Origin: Verrucomicrobiota bacterium
GTDB taxonomy: Bacteria > Verrucomicrobiota > Kiritimatiellia > CAIQIC01 > JAGNIJ01
Direction: 5' to 3'
Assembly: GCA_022710725.1 (NCBI GenBank)
Contig: JAKLGK010000005.1
Location: 62,001 to 126,000 of the forward strand
DNA: 64,000 nt
Position 1 is the stretch's first letter; each line of letters starts with the position of its first letter. The notes beneath the pieces are model-generated. The model was not told where the DNA came from. It made no database searches and saw only the letters and a list, made by a program, of their open reading frames with translations. Of the stretch, positions 50,519 to 61,206 are shown one piece after another. The position numbers were made by a program, and so were the translations under genes.

Positions 50519-51490
50519 TCAGAACACCTTGACGTAGAAGCGATTCTTCAGGCGCGCGATCCAGGCGTCGTAGAGACGATCCATTTCCTGCTTGTGCAGC
50601 TGTTCCTCTATTTCCTGGCGCGCGTCCTGGAAGGATGTGACGGCCGCCTGCTTCCGGCCCTCGACCTTGGCCAGGTAAATCTCGTCGGAGGCTTCGATGA
50701 CCTCGCTCAACTGGCCCGGCTCGAGATCTTTTACGCCGGCGGCCAGTTCGGCCCGCAGCTCGGAGGTTTGCATCCACCCCATGTCGCCGCCCTGCGCGGC
50801 CTTGGGTCCCTCGGACGCGGTCTTGGCGACGGTCGCGAAATCCTCGCCGCCCGCGAGCCGCTCGCGGATGCGGCGAGCCTCCTCGATCTTGGCGGCGCGC
50901 TCCTCGGGGGTGGCCCCGGGATGCAGGACGATCAGCCGGAGTTGCGCCTCCTCCGGGGTCCGGTAGCGGTCGAGGTTCTTCTCGTAGTATTCCCGGACCT
51001 GGCGCGGCGCGACGGCCACGCGGTCGAGGATTTCCGTGCGGCGCAGGATGGTAACGATGAGGCCGTCCTTGGCCTGCTCCCGCCATTCGGCGAGGGTCAG
51101 CCGCTCTTCGGCGAGGGCGTCGAGGAAGGCCATCCGGTTGTTGTTGAACCGCTCGCTGATCAGGCTGTTGACCTGGGTGTCGATGGCGCGGTCGGGCAGT
51201 TGGTGGCCCTGGCGGTTGAACTCCTCGACGATCAGCGCGCGCTCGATCAGGCTTTCCAGCACATTCGTGTAGGCCTCCTCGAGCTTCTTCTCCAACTCGG
51301 CGCCCGAGTGCTCCAGCTTCAGTTTCTGCTGAAGCGGGTAGACCATGGCGAAGACTTCGCTCCGGAGGATCACGCGCTGGTTCACCATGGCGGCATAGCC
51401 GTCCACGGCCACCGACCGCGCCCCGGCGGACGCCGCCCAGGCCAGCCAGGCCGCCGCCATCCTCCCCAGCATCCCTCGCATGCGTTTCAT
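50519..51490 (-). CDS. SurA-like periplasmic peptidyl-prolyl isomerase
   Basis: A 323-residue exported protein with a signal peptide (MLGRMAAAWLAWAASAGARS). The N-terminal SurA region (VNQRVILRSEVFAMVYPLQQKL, DRAIDTQVNSLI) is followed by one parvulin-type rotamase domain (LRLIVLHPGATPEERAAKIEEARRIRERLAGGEDFATVAK, GGDMGWMQTSEL), whereas E. coli SurA has two. It assists outer-membrane protein folding. Located upstream of pdxA and rsmA, it matches SurA by position too. A leaderless-type promoter precedes it. Confidence 0.9.
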   Translation of the reverse strand: MKRMRGMLGRMAAAWLAWAASAGARSVAVDGYAAMVNQRVILRSEVFAMVYPLQQKLKLEHSGAELEKKLEEAYTNVLESLIERALIVEEFNRQGHQLPDRAIDTQVNSLISERFNNNRMAFLDALAEERLTLAEWREQAKDGLIVTILRRTEILDRVAVAPRQVREYYEKNLDRYRTPEEAQLRLIVLHPGATPEERAAKIEEARRIRERLAGGEDFATVAKTASEGPKAAQGGDMGWMQTSELRAELAAGVKDLEPGQLSEVIEASDEIYLAKVEGRKQAAVTSFQDARQEIEEQLHKQEMDRLYDAWIARLKNRFYVKVF

Positions 51491-51499
51491 GGCCCCAGC

Positions 51500-51528
51500 A
51501 CTATGGCAAAAGAGGCCTCGCCGCGCAA
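51500..51528 (-). promoter_or_regulatory. Promoter of surA-pdxA-rsmA, leaderless type
   Basis: Minus strand TTGCGC (51523-51528), a 17-nt spacer and CATAGT (51500-51505), with 9 nt to the ATG at 51490. Confidence 0.45.
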
Positions 51529-51616
51529 CAGCCTTTCGACCGGTCCGATTCTCCTTGCCTTTCGGGCGAGGCATCCCCATTTCTAGGGCCTTGGAACGGA
51601 CGAAAAGGAAATCACC

Positions 51617-53284
51617 ATGAGAAGCGACAAGGTCAAGACGGGTTTCGAGCGCGCGCCGCACCGCAGCCTCCTGCGGGCCACGGGGCTCACCACCGAGGCG
51701 ATGAGCAAGCCGTTCATCGCCATCTGCAACTCCTACACGGATATCATTCCCGGCCACGTTCACCTGCGGAAGGTCGGCGACCTGGTCCGCAAGGCCATCC
51801 TGGCGGCCGGCGGCACGCCGTTCGAGTTCAACACCATCGGCATCTGCGACGGCATCGCGATGGGCCACGCGGGCATGAAGTATTCTTTGCCCAGCCGCGA
51901 GTTGGTGGCCGACTGCGTCGAGACGATGGTCAACGCCCACCTGTTCGACGGCATGGTCTGCATCCCGAACTGCGACAAGATCGTCCCGGGCATGGTCATG
52001 GGCGCGTTGCGCTGCAACATCCCGACCCTCTTCGTCAGCGGCGGCCCGATGCGCGCGGGCAAGATGCCCGACGGGCGCGCCGTGGACCTGATCAGCGTGT
52101 TCGAGGGCATCGGCGCGTTCAAGGCCGGCCACATTTCGGAGGAGCAACTCGAAGAAATCTCGTGCCATGCCTGTCCCGGCGCCGGCTCCTGTTCCGGCAT
52201 GTTCACGGCGAACTCCATGAACTGCCTCTGCGAGGCGATCGGCCTGGCGCTGCCCGGCAACGGCACGATCCTGGCCGAGGACCCGAAGCGGCGCAGCCTC
52301 TGGCGCGCAGCGGGCAAGCGCATCGTCGAGATGGTGCGCGAGGACCTGAAGCCGCGCGACATCGTCACGAAGGAGTCCCTGGACAACGCCTTCGTGCTGG
52401 ACATGGCCATGGGCGGCAGCACGAACACCGTCCTGCACACGCTGGCCATCGCGCGCGAGGCGGGCGTGGATTACCGGCTCGATCGCATCAACGAGCTGTC
52501 GAAGAAAACCCCGAACATCTGCAAGGTCTCGCCGTCGTCGCCGTACCATGTCGAGGACGTCGACCGCGCGGGCGGCATCAGCGCGATCCTGCGCGAGATC
52601 AGCCGCGTCCGGGGCCTGCTGAACCTGGATTGCCGCACGGTCACCGGCAAGACGCTCGGCAAGCTGATCGCGCGGGCGAAGAGCAAGGATCCGGCGTGCA
52701 TCCGGCCGGTCGAGAACGCGTACAGCCCGGAGGGCGGCCTGGCCATCCTCTACGGCAACCTCGCGCCGGAGGGCTCGGTGATCAAGACCGCCGGGGTGGA
52801 CCCGAAGATGCTCATGCACGAGGGCCCCGCGATCATCTTCGAGTCGCAGGAGGACGCCTGCGAAGGCATTCTCGCCGGCAAGGTGAAGCCCGGCCACGTG
52901 GTGGTGATCCGCTGCGAGGGGCCGAAGGGCGGGCCCGGCATGCAGGAGATGCTCTCACCGACGAGCTACATCATGGGGCAGGGGCTGGGCGACAAGGTGG
53001 CGTTGATCACGGACGGTCGGTTCAGCGGCGGCACGCGCGGCGCGTGCATCGGCCATGTATCGCCCGAGGCGGCGGAGGGCGGGCCGATCGGCCTGCTGAA
53101 AGACGGGGACCTCATCTCCATCGACATCCCGGCCCGGCGGCTGGACGTGAAGCTTTCGGACGGCGAGTTGGCGGCGCGCAGGCAGTCGTGGCGCGCCCCG
53201 GAGCCCCGATTCAAGACCGGCTGGCTGGCGCGCTACATCAAGTTTGCCACGAGCGCCAGCACGGGCGGCGCGCTGAAGGAGTAG
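51617..53284 (+). CDS. ilvD: Dihydroxy-acid dehydratase
   Basis: Fe-S enzyme of valine, isoleucine and leucine synthesis (dehydrates dihydroxy acids to keto acids). The cluster cysteines appear in [11 protein letters not shown] and [16 protein letters not shown]; further motifs are [17 protein letters not shown] and [15 protein letters not shown]. The 555-residue length is normal. GAAAAGGAAATCACC before the ATG gives a ribosome binding site. It stands alone on this strand between two minus-strand groups; no other branched-chain amino-acid gene is nearby. Confidence 0.97.
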   Translation: MRSDKVKTGFERAPHRSLLRATGLTTEAMSKPFIAICNSYTDIIPGHVHLRKVGDLVRKAILAAGGTPFEFNTIGICDGIAMGHAGMKYSLPSRELVADCVETMVNAHLFDGMVCIPNCDKIVPGMVMGALRCNIPTLFVSGGPMRAGKMPDGRAVDLISVFEGIGAFKAGHISEEQLEEISCHACPGAGSCSGMFTANSMNCLCEAIGLALPGNGTILAEDPKRRSLWRAAGKRIVEMVREDLKPRDIVTKESLDNAFVLDMAMGGSTNTVLHTLAIAREAGVDYRLDRINELSKKTPNICKVSPSSPYHVEDVDRAGGISAILREISRVRGLLNLDCRTVTGKTLGKLIARAKSKDPACIRPVENAYSPEGGLAILYGNLAPEGSVIKTAGVDPKMLMHEGPAIIFESQEDACEGILAGKVKPGHVVVIRCEGPKGGPGMQEMLSPTSYIMGQGLGDKVALITDGRFSGGTRGACIGHVSPEAAEGGPIGLLKDGDLISIDIPARRLDVKLSDGELAARRQSWRAPEPRFKTGWLARYIKFATSASTGGALKE

Positions 53285-53293
53285 GCCGGCGGA

Positions 53294-53695
53294 TCAAGGG
53301 TTTTTGTCGGCGGCCACGGCGAGGGCCCCCTGTTGGAGGAGGGACTTGAGGTAGGCCGTCACGGACACCCGGGCCTCGTGGAACGTCAGCCTGTTCTTCT
53401 CCGCGAAGCTGTCGATGACCGCCTCGACGGTGCGCTGCCCGTCGCACAGCGTCCATACCTCGACCCCCAAAGCATCCAGGGTCAGCGTGCGGAACGCGGG
53501 CGGGCGCACGACCCAGGAGAGGGGCGGGACCAGCCAGCCCGGCCGGCGCGTGGGCACCTCGATGCGTAGCTCGCCGTGCTGTGCCGCGGGCTGCGACCGG
53601 ACGGCCGCATTGTGGATCATCCGGGCCCGGAGCATGGCGCTCCAGCCGCCCGCCGGCGAATTCGTGGCCTGCGCGGGCGCCTTCAAGGCGGCCAC
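53294..53695 (-). CDS. PqqD-family protein
   Basis: A 133-residue protein. The C-terminal ~85 residues fit the PqqD-like (PF05402) fold: LTLDALGVEVWTLCDGQRTVEAVIDSFAEKNRLTFHEARVSVTAYLKSLLQQGAL, the W...DG.. pattern seen in peptide chaperones that deliver precursor peptides to radical SAM enzymes. The first ~45 residues are extra. Its gene overlaps the stop of an upstream unknown gene (53683-53695), so it is translationally coupled. No radical SAM maturase or precursor peptide is in view, so a role in peptide modification is only a possibility. Confidence 0.75.
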   Translation of the reverse strand: MAALKAPAQATNSPAGGWSAMLRARMIHNAAVRSQPAAQHGELRIEVPTRRPGWLVPPLSWVVRPPAFRTLTLDALGVEVWTLCDGQRTVEAVIDSFAEKNRLTFHEARVSVTAYLKSLLQQGALAVAADKNP

Positions 53696-54606
53696 CTGAC
53701 GCCCGGGCAGCAGGCGATATACCCGTCCGGCGGTTCGGCGTTCGTGTCGTCACCGCGCGGGCGTATCCGCTCCGCGTGGTATAGCCGTCCGTCGCGGGGG
53801 CAGATCCAGGCGGCTGCTTCGTAGCGTCCGCGCCGTTGGAGCAGGCCGCGCGGGATGAAATGGCCCTCGACCTTTTCCATGCGATGGCCGGCTTTGTCCG
53901 AAGAGGAGCGTTGATGCTCCTGCACGCGGCCGGCTGTTTGCGCGTCGAGCCACTCGCCGACGGATGTTTTCATCCAGTGCGGCACGAGCCCGAGCCGGCG
54001 GAACGACCATCGGTCCGGGGCGCGCGATCCGGCGAATTCCAAGCCCGCAAGCGCCGGCTGCGCGACGCATTGGGCCAGTTTCATGGAAGCCGGCGCCACG
54101 CAATCCAATCCGAAAGCGCGCCACCGTCGGCCGCCGGCCTTCGTCTCGGGCTCCGCGGCGAAGCCGTCCAGGATGCTCCGCTCCAGCGGATCCTCGGGTT
54201 CGCCCGGCCAGAGGAAGACCAATTCCACCAGGCACCCGTTCTCCGCGAAGTAGGCGCCGAACCGCGAGGACGAACCGTGGGGCCGACGGACCTGGAGGCC
54301 GTGCCAGGCGCCGGCGGAACGGGCGCTGACGGCCGCCCCGCTCGAGGATTCCAGCCGGGCGCGGTAGTCGCCCATCATGCGCTCGAAGTCCGGCGCGCCG
54401 GGGACCTTCCTCCAGTCGAATTCGAGGCGGAACCGGTCCCGGTCGGCGAACGCGCAGCGGCCCTTCTCCATGTCGCGCGAGAACTGGAGCATTTCCCAGT
54501 CCGCGGGCAATTCGAGCCGGAAATGGCGCCAGATCCAGGTCTGGCCGGCTGGGCCGTGGTCCGCGTTCATCGGGTGCAGCATGGCCGCGCCATCGGTGTT
54601 TGGCAA
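53683..54606 (-). CDS. Protein of unknown function, coupled to a PqqD-like protein
   Basis: A soluble 307-residue protein. The first ~170 residues form a mixed alpha/beta domain with the recurring pattern WRHFRLELPADWEMLQFS, FEWDWRKVP-like (RLEFDWRKVPG) and RMMGDYRARL. A second similar part begins near residue 170 (AFGLDCVAPASMKLAQC). The C-terminus has two Cys pairs near residues 270 and 300 (WICPRDGRLY, YIACCPGV), suggestive of metal binding. I do not recognise the family. Internal similarity of the two halves is an impression only. It overlaps the PqqD gene downstream and follows a secreted-protein gene by 21 nt. Alternative starts are ATG 54582 and 54570. Confidence 0.7.
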   Translation of the reverse strand: MPNTDGAAMLHPMNADHGPAGQTWIWRHFRLELPADWEMLQFSRDMEKGRCAFADRDRFRLEFDWRKVPGAPDFERMMGDYRARLESSSGAAVSARSAGAWHGLQVRRPHGSSSRFGAYFAENGCLVELVFLWPGEPEDPLERSILDGFAAEPETKAGGRRWRAFGLDCVAPASMKLAQCVAQPALAGLEFAGSRAPDRWSFRRLGLVPHWMKTSVGEWLDAQTAGRVQEHQRSSSDKAGHRMEKVEGHFIPRGLLQRRGRYEAAAWICPRDGRLYHAERIRPRGDDTNAEPPDGYIACCPGVRWPP

Positions 54607-54627
54607 AAAAATTCGCAGGCGGGCCGG

Positions 54628-55908
54628 TCAGGGCCGCGTGACGCGCACGCGGTACATCACGGCGCCGACGGGCGGGGTGTCCGTGTGCGCCTGTCCGCCG
54701 TCGATCCCGGCGGACACGTGGTTGGTGAGCCAGCGCCCGGCCAGCAGGTTGGTCGTGCTGGTCAGGTAGTAGGTGTTGCCCGACCGGGCGGACCACGAGA
54801 TGGCGCAGGTGGCCCCGGTGACCGCATGGATGCCCGCCGCGAAGCAGCTGGAGGTGTCGGCCGGATGGGTCCCCGTGATGAACTCGCCGAGGTCGCTCAT
54901 CGAGTCCCCGTCGCCGTCGTTGGTCCCGTCGCTGGCGATCAGGTCCCACAGGTTGCTCGCCTCCCAGCCGTCCGCCATCAGGTCCGCGTCGGAATCCAGG
55001 GACCCGTCGAAAGGGAACAGGTTGGGCTCGCTGCCGTACGCGGTCTGCCAGGCCTCGTAGGTCTGCTTCAGGCCGGCCCAGACGAGGTCGCTGTTGGTCA
55101 TGCGCAGGAGGAGGTTGGTCTCGAATTCCACGATGAAAGGCGGCAGCAATTCCGACTGGCCGGCGAAGATGGCGCACGTGTAGATCCGGTTGGTCTGGAG
55201 GAGGCCGCGCCCGCGCAGTTCCACCAGCCGGTCGAGGTTGAGCCAGCGCCACTGCTTCCCGCCGAAGTTGCCGATGTGCGGGACCGGCGCCGCGTCGTCG
55301 TGCCGCGTGAAGTAGTTCGTGTCCTTCGGCCGCCAGATGCCGGACATCCAGAGGTTGGTCTCGTCGCGGTGCGAGGCGGTGCCGCCGCCCCAGAGCACGG
55401 CCGGCATCCACGTCTCGGCCGTGTACTGCAGGCCCGTGACCGTGCCGCTCAAGTGGGCGAGCACGGAGCTGGTCGGCGGCCAGGCGATGAATCCGCCGGC
55501 GATGTCGGAGGGCGGCACGCCGCACTGCCCCATCAGGAAGGCGACGTCGGCGTAGCTGTGCTGGCCCTCGTCCGATTCGTGCGCGTGCGGATCGACCTCG
55601 AAACCCATATTCTTCAGCCAGGCCACGACGTTGGCGCCGCCGGTTTCCGGCGTGCCGTGGTCGAAGTTGGTCACCGCGCGCAGGAACGACCAGTCGGACT
55701 GCCAGTTGAACATGACGCCGTGCGAGGAAAGCATGCTGGCGAAGACCACCAGGTTCGAGCGCTCGCGGAGGAAAGCGGGCGGATTGGTGTGGTAATCCCC
55801 GCCCTCCTCGTTGTGCATGACGATGTGGACGTAGATCGGAGGATCCACGGCAGGCGCGCGCGCGGCGAGCGCCAGGCCCAGCAGTGCGATGAACGCCCCC
55901 CTGCTCAC
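54628..55908 (-). CDS. Secreted deacetylase-like protein
   Basis: A 426-residue protein with a GTG start and signal peptide (FIALLGLALAARAPAV). The segment YVHIVMHNEEGGDYHTNPP, then FNWQSDWSFLRAV and FEVDPHAHESDEGQHSYADVAFLM, resembles NodB-like polysaccharide deacetylases in the arrangement of histidines and acidic residues, but only distantly. The C-terminal third has a DSDADLMADGWEASNLWDL and NDGDGDSMSDLGEF calcium-type segment and an end module with YYLTSTTNLLAGRW and MYRVRVTRP, as in other secreted proteins of this window. Its promoter is of the leaderless type. Substrate unknown. Confidence 0.75.
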   Translation of the reverse strand: MSRGAFIALLGLALAARAPAVDPPIYVHIVMHNEEGGDYHTNPPAFLRERSNLVVFASMLSSHGVMFNWQSDWSFLRAVTNFDHGTPETGGANVVAWLKNMGFEVDPHAHESDEGQHSYADVAFLMGQCGVPPSDIAGGFIAWPPTSSVLAHLSGTVTGLQYTAETWMPAVLWGGGTASHRDETNLWMSGIWRPKDTNYFTRHDDAAPVPHIGNFGGKQWRWLNLDRLVELRGRGLLQTNRIYTCAIFAGQSELLPPFIVEFETNLLLRMTNSDLVWAGLKQTYEAWQTAYGSEPNLFPFDGSLDSDADLMADGWEASNLWDLIASDGTNDGDGDSMSDLGEFITGTHPADTSSCFAAGIHAVTGATCAISWSARSGNTYYLTSTTNLLAGRWLTNHVSAGIDGGQAHTDTPPVGAVMYRVRVTRP

Positions 55909-55915
55909 GGCGGAT

Positions 55916-55945
55916 AGGATACCGCCGGCGGGCGGCGGCTGTTAA
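55916..55945 (-). promoter_or_regulatory. Promoter of the deacetylase-like gene, leaderless type
   Basis: Minus strand TTAACA (55940-55945), an 18-nt spacer and TATCCT (55916-55921), with 7 nt to the GTG start at 55908. It is back to back with the promoter at 55966-55993. Confidence 0.5.
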
Positions 55946-55965
55946 GCGGCCCGGCGGCTCGCGGA

Positions 55966-55993
55966 TTGCTTTGAGGCGGCGGCTTGATAAACT
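55966..55993 (+). promoter_or_regulatory. Promoter of the LmbE gene, leaderless type
   Basis: TTGCTT (55966-55971), a 16-nt spacer and TAAACT (55988-55993), only 6 nt before the ATG at 56000. No Shine-Dalgarno sequence is possible in that gap. Confidence 0.5.
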
Positions 55994-55999
55994 CCGGCC

Positions 56000-57935
<1,936 letters not shown>

Positions 57936-58067
57936 TCCTCTCCGGATGTCCGATCGCTCCCGTCCGCCGGGCGGATGGCTTCTCCCCGACCAGAACGGAA
58001 TGTGCGTGGCGTATTGGACCATAGGTTCGGGAGCCGGGACCCCCGGCGGACGTGACCGGGAGAGGGC
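57936..58067 (+). promoter_or_regulatory. Structured spacer between mreB and mreC
   Basis: CGTCCGCCGGG (57961-57971) is complementary over 11 bases to CCCGGCGGACG (58042-58052), which ends just before the mreC ribosome binding site (GGGAGAGGG). The spacer can fold into a long-range stem and may limit or tune mreC translation. No promoter of strong consensus is seen. Confidence 0.35.
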
Positions 58068-58886
58068 ATGAGGGAACGGGGTATCGTAACCTGGCTGGTG
58101 CTGGCGGCGGTGCTGCTGGCCCTGCTCAACCTCCCCGGGCCGGTCTCCCGCCGGACCAAGTCGGCGCTGCGCGACGCCGTCGCCCCCCTCCAGGAACTGG
58201 CGACCCGGTCCTGGCGTAAACTCGTCGAGGGCGCCCGCACGGTCCGGGGCTTCGGCGGCCTGGTCCGCGAGCACCAGGCGATGTCGGCCGAGATGATCCA
58301 CCTCCGCAACCGCGTCCAGGAGCTCCGCGCGCTGGAATGGGAGAACCAGGAACTGCGCCGCCAGCTCGACTACGGCCGTTCCGCGGAGCGCCACCTGGTC
58401 CCGTGCGAGGTCATCGCGCGCGACATGACCGGCTGGTGGCACACGCTGCGCCTGAACAAGGGGGCGGACCACGGCATCGGCCCGGACATGGCCGTGGTCA
58501 CGCAGGACGGCCTCATCGGCCGGACCATCGAGGCGTCCCCGAAGACCGCGGACGTGCTGCTGATCTCCGATCCCCTCTGCCGCGTCTCCGCGCGCATCGC
58601 GCCGGCCGGCGCGTTCGGCATCGTCGAGGGCACCGGCCCGTCGCCCGCGGGGCAGGCGATCTGCCGGATGCAGTTCATCAACCGCAACCAGCCCCTGCAG
58701 GCGGGCAGCCCGGTGGTCACGGCCGGCCTGGGCGGCGTGTTCCCGCCCGGCCTGCTGATCGGCTACGTCGAGAAGGTCGAGGTGGACGAGGGCGGGCTGT
58801 ACCAGCGCGCCAGCGTGGTGGCCCAGGCGGACGTCGGGGCGGCGACGTACGTGTTCGTGGTGCTGCCCGGAAAGGCGGCGCCATGA
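58068..58886 (+). CDS. mreC: Cell shape-determining protein MreC
   Basis: A 272-residue periplasmic protein with one N-terminal membrane helix (TWLVLAAVLLALLNLP) and a coiled coil (about 65-100, LVREHQAMSAEMIHLRNRVQELRALEWENQELRR), then the beta-barrel part with the motif LNKGADHGIGPDMAVVTQDGLIGR. MreC bridges MreB inside and PBP2 outside. GGGAGAGGG precedes ATG 58068. The stop overlaps the mreD start by 4 nt (ATGA). Confidence 0.95.
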   Translation: MRERGIVTWLVLAAVLLALLNLPGPVSRRTKSALRDAVAPLQELATRSWRKLVEGARTVRGFGGLVREHQAMSAEMIHLRNRVQELRALEWENQELRRQLDYGRSAERHLVPCEVIARDMTGWWHTLRLNKGADHGIGPDMAVVTQDGLIGRTIEASPKTADVLLISDPLCRVSARIAPAGAFGIVEGTGPSPAGQAICRMQFINRNQPLQAGSPVVTAGLGGVFPPGLLIGYVEKVEVDEGGLYQRASVVAQADVGAATYVFVVLPGKAAP

Positions 58887-59386
58887 AGACCATGGTCCTC
58901 CTCTTCGCGCTCATCGTGGGCGCGGTGGTCCAGGCGCTGGCGCCCAACTGGCGGGTGATGGGCCAGGCCCACATGCCAGTCATGCTGGGCATCGTCCTCT
59001 ACTACTGCCTTTCCCCCGACCGCGCGCTGATGTGGCTGGCCGCCGTGCTGGCGGGATTCCTGCAGGACGCGCTCGGGCAGATCCCTCTCGGCTATTCCTC
59101 GTTCTGCTTCTGCCTCGTCGCCCTCGTCGTCAGCCGGTTTCGCGAGGACGTGTTCGCGGGCGATGTCCTCATGCACGCCGTCTCCGGCGCGCTCTCGGCG
59201 GGCGCGGTGACGCTGGCGTTGAGCGTCCTGCTGACCCGCGACGGCGCGGTCATCCTGTCCGCCGGCCGCCTCGCGCTGAAGCTGATCGGCTCCATCCTGC
59301 TCGGCGCCGTCGTCGTCCCCGTGGTCTTCCACGCCCTCGCGGGCGCGGACCGGATGCTGGGCAACCGCCCCGAGGAGGCCTCCTGA
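58883..59386 (+). CDS. mreD: Rod shape-determining protein MreD
   Basis: A 167-residue protein of five or so transmembrane helices (MVLLFALIVGAVVQALAP, MPVMLGIVLYYCLS, LMWLAAVLAGFLQDAL and two further). It has the small length, position and membrane pattern of MreD, though its sequence is poorly conserved in general, so the assignment is largely by context. It is translationally coupled to mreC (ATGA) and to mrdA (TGATG). Confidence 0.85.
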   Translation: MKTMVLLFALIVGAVVQALAPNWRVMGQAHMPVMLGIVLYYCLSPDRALMWLAAVLAGFLQDALGQIPLGYSSFCFCLVALVVSRFREDVFAGDVLMHAVSGALSAGAVTLALSVLLTRDGAVILSAGRLALKLIGSILLGAVVVPVVFHALAGADRMLGNRPEEAS

Positions 59387-61200
59387 TGGCCCTCCGCGAC
59401 CTGCTCGACGAGGAACAGTGGCGCGCCCGGGTCGTGCTCTGGCTCATGATCGCCGCGTTCGGCGGCCTGCTCTACGCGCTCTGGCAGATGCAGGTGGCCC
59501 GCGGCGCCACCTACCAGGCCGGCCTGGAGAAGCAGAGCGTGCGGCGCGTCCGCCTGCCCGGCCTGCGCGGCCGGCTGTTCGACCGCCACGGCCGGTGCGT
59601 GGCCGACAACCGCTCCGGCTACACGATCTCGCTCTACCTCGAGGAGCTGCGCCGGCCGGGCAAGTGGAGCAACACCATCGTCCGCGTGGAGGCCCTCCTC
59701 GACGACCTGTCCCGGACGCTCGGCCTGCCGCGGCAGGTGACGGCGGAGGAGATCCGCAACCACATCCGCTACCGCCTGCCGCTGCCGCTGCCCGTGTGGC
59801 GCGACGTCGGCGAGACCGCGCTGGCCCGCCTCGCCGAGCAGGAACTCGGGCTGTCCGCCGTCGAGATCAGCGCCGAGGCCGTTCGCGAATACCCGTTCGG
59901 CGCGTCGGCGTGCCACGTCCTGGGCTACTGCGGCCGCGCGGACCCGCCGACGGAGGAGGAGGCCTTCCACTACTACATCCCCGAGCTGGTCGGCCGCGCG
60001 GGGCTGGAGAAGCGCTACGACGAGCTCCTGCGCGGCCGCGCCGGCGGCCAGCTGATGCTGGTGGATGTCTCCGGGTTCCGCTTCAAGGACCTCGGCGCGC
60101 AGCCGGCCGCGGCCGGGCGCGACCTGCTGCTCGCGCTCGACATGCGGGCCCAGCAGGTCCTGGACGGCGCGCTCGCCGGGCGCGTCGGCGCCGGCGTCAT
60201 CGTGGACCCGTCCACGGGCGACGTCCTGGCCCTGGCCAGCTCGCCGGGGTTCGATCCCAACCGTTTCACGCCCGTGCTCCCGCCGGAGACGTGGCGGCTC
60301 ATCAACGAGGATCCCCAGCGCCCCCTGATGAACCGCGCGATCGCCTCCCGGTACTCCCCCGGCAGCACGTTCAAGGCGGTCGTCGCCCTCGCCGCGCTGG
60401 CCTCGGGCAGGGGGTCGCCCGCCACGACGTTCTCGTGTCCCGGCTACTTCAACCTGGGCCGGGCGCGCTTCGCCTGCTGGTACACGTACGGCCACGGCGC
60501 GCTGGACCTGCGCCACGCGATCGAGCGCTCCTGCAACGTCTACTTTTTCCAGCTCGGCCTGCAGGCCGGGCTGGAGCCGATCCGCCGGGCCGCCGCCGAG
60601 CTCGGCCTGGGCCGCGCGACCGGCATCGAGCTCGAGGGCGAGTACCCCGGCCTGCTGCCGAGCGACGAGTGGAAGCGGAACACCTTCCACGACGGCTGGC
60701 GCAACGGCGACACGTGCAACCTTTCCATCGGGCAGGGCTTCCTGTCCGTGACGCCGCTGCAGATGGCGCTGCTCACGGCCGCGCTGGCCAACGGAGGGAC
60801 GCTGCGCGCGCCCCGCCTGGTGCTGGGCACCCGCGCGCCCGGGGCGGAGGCGTTCGAGCGGCTGCCTCCCGCGCCGTCCGCCCGCGTCGACCTGCCGCCG
60901 GACGCGATCCGGCTCGTGCGCCAGGGCATGCGCGACGTGGTGATGTCGCCCAACGGCACCGGCCGGCTCGCGCAGATCCCGGAGACCGACGCCGCCGGCA
61001 AGACCGGCACCGCCGAGTACGGGAAGAAGGGGAGCGGCCTGAAGCTCGGCTGGATGATCTGCTTCGCGCCCTTCGACGAGCCGCGCTACGCCATCGCCCT
61101 CGTGCTCGAGGAGGCCGACACCGGCGGGCGGACGACCGCCCCGATCATGCAGCACGTGCTCAAGGGCTTGTTCGAAACCGCCGCGCCGGCGCGGGGATGA
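59386..61200 (+). CDS. mrdA: Penicillin-binding protein 2
   Basis: Transpeptidase of the elongation machinery. A membrane anchor (VVLWLMIAAFGGLLYALW) precedes the pedestal domain, with RVRLPGLRGRLFDRHGRCVADN. The catalytic motifs are SPGSTFK (Ser about residue 324), SCN in IERSCNVYFF and KTGTAEY. At 604 residues it is normal. Its partner glycosyltransferase RodA is encoded 6 nt downstream. Targeted by mecillinam-like beta-lactams in other species. Confidence 0.96.
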   Translation: MALRDLLDEEQWRARVVLWLMIAAFGGLLYALWQMQVARGATYQAGLEKQSVRRVRLPGLRGRLFDRHGRCVADNRSGYTISLYLEELRRPGKWSNTIVRVEALLDDLSRTLGLPRQVTAEEIRNHIRYRLPLPLPVWRDVGETALARLAEQELGLSAVEISAEAVREYPFGASACHVLGYCGRADPPTEEEAFHYYIPELVGRAGLEKRYDELLRGRAGGQLMLVDVSGFRFKDLGAQPAAAGRDLLLALDMRAQQVLDGALAGRVGAGVIVDPSTGDVLALASSPGFDPNRFTPVLPPETWRLINEDPQRPLMNRAIASRYSPGSTFKAVVALAALASGRGSPATTFSCPGYFNLGRARFACWYTYGHGALDLRHAIERSCNVYFFQLGLQAGLEPIRRAAAELGLGRATGIELEGEYPGLLPSDEWKRNTFHDGWRNGDTCNLSIGQGFLSVTPLQMALLTAALANGGTLRAPRLVLGTRAPGAEAFERLPPAPSARVDLPPDAIRLVRQGMRDVVMSPNGTGRLAQIPETDAAGKTGTAEYGKKGSGLKLGWMICFAPFDEPRYAIALVLEEADTGGRTTAPIMQHVLKGLFETAAPARG

Positions 61201-61206
61201 CGCGAC

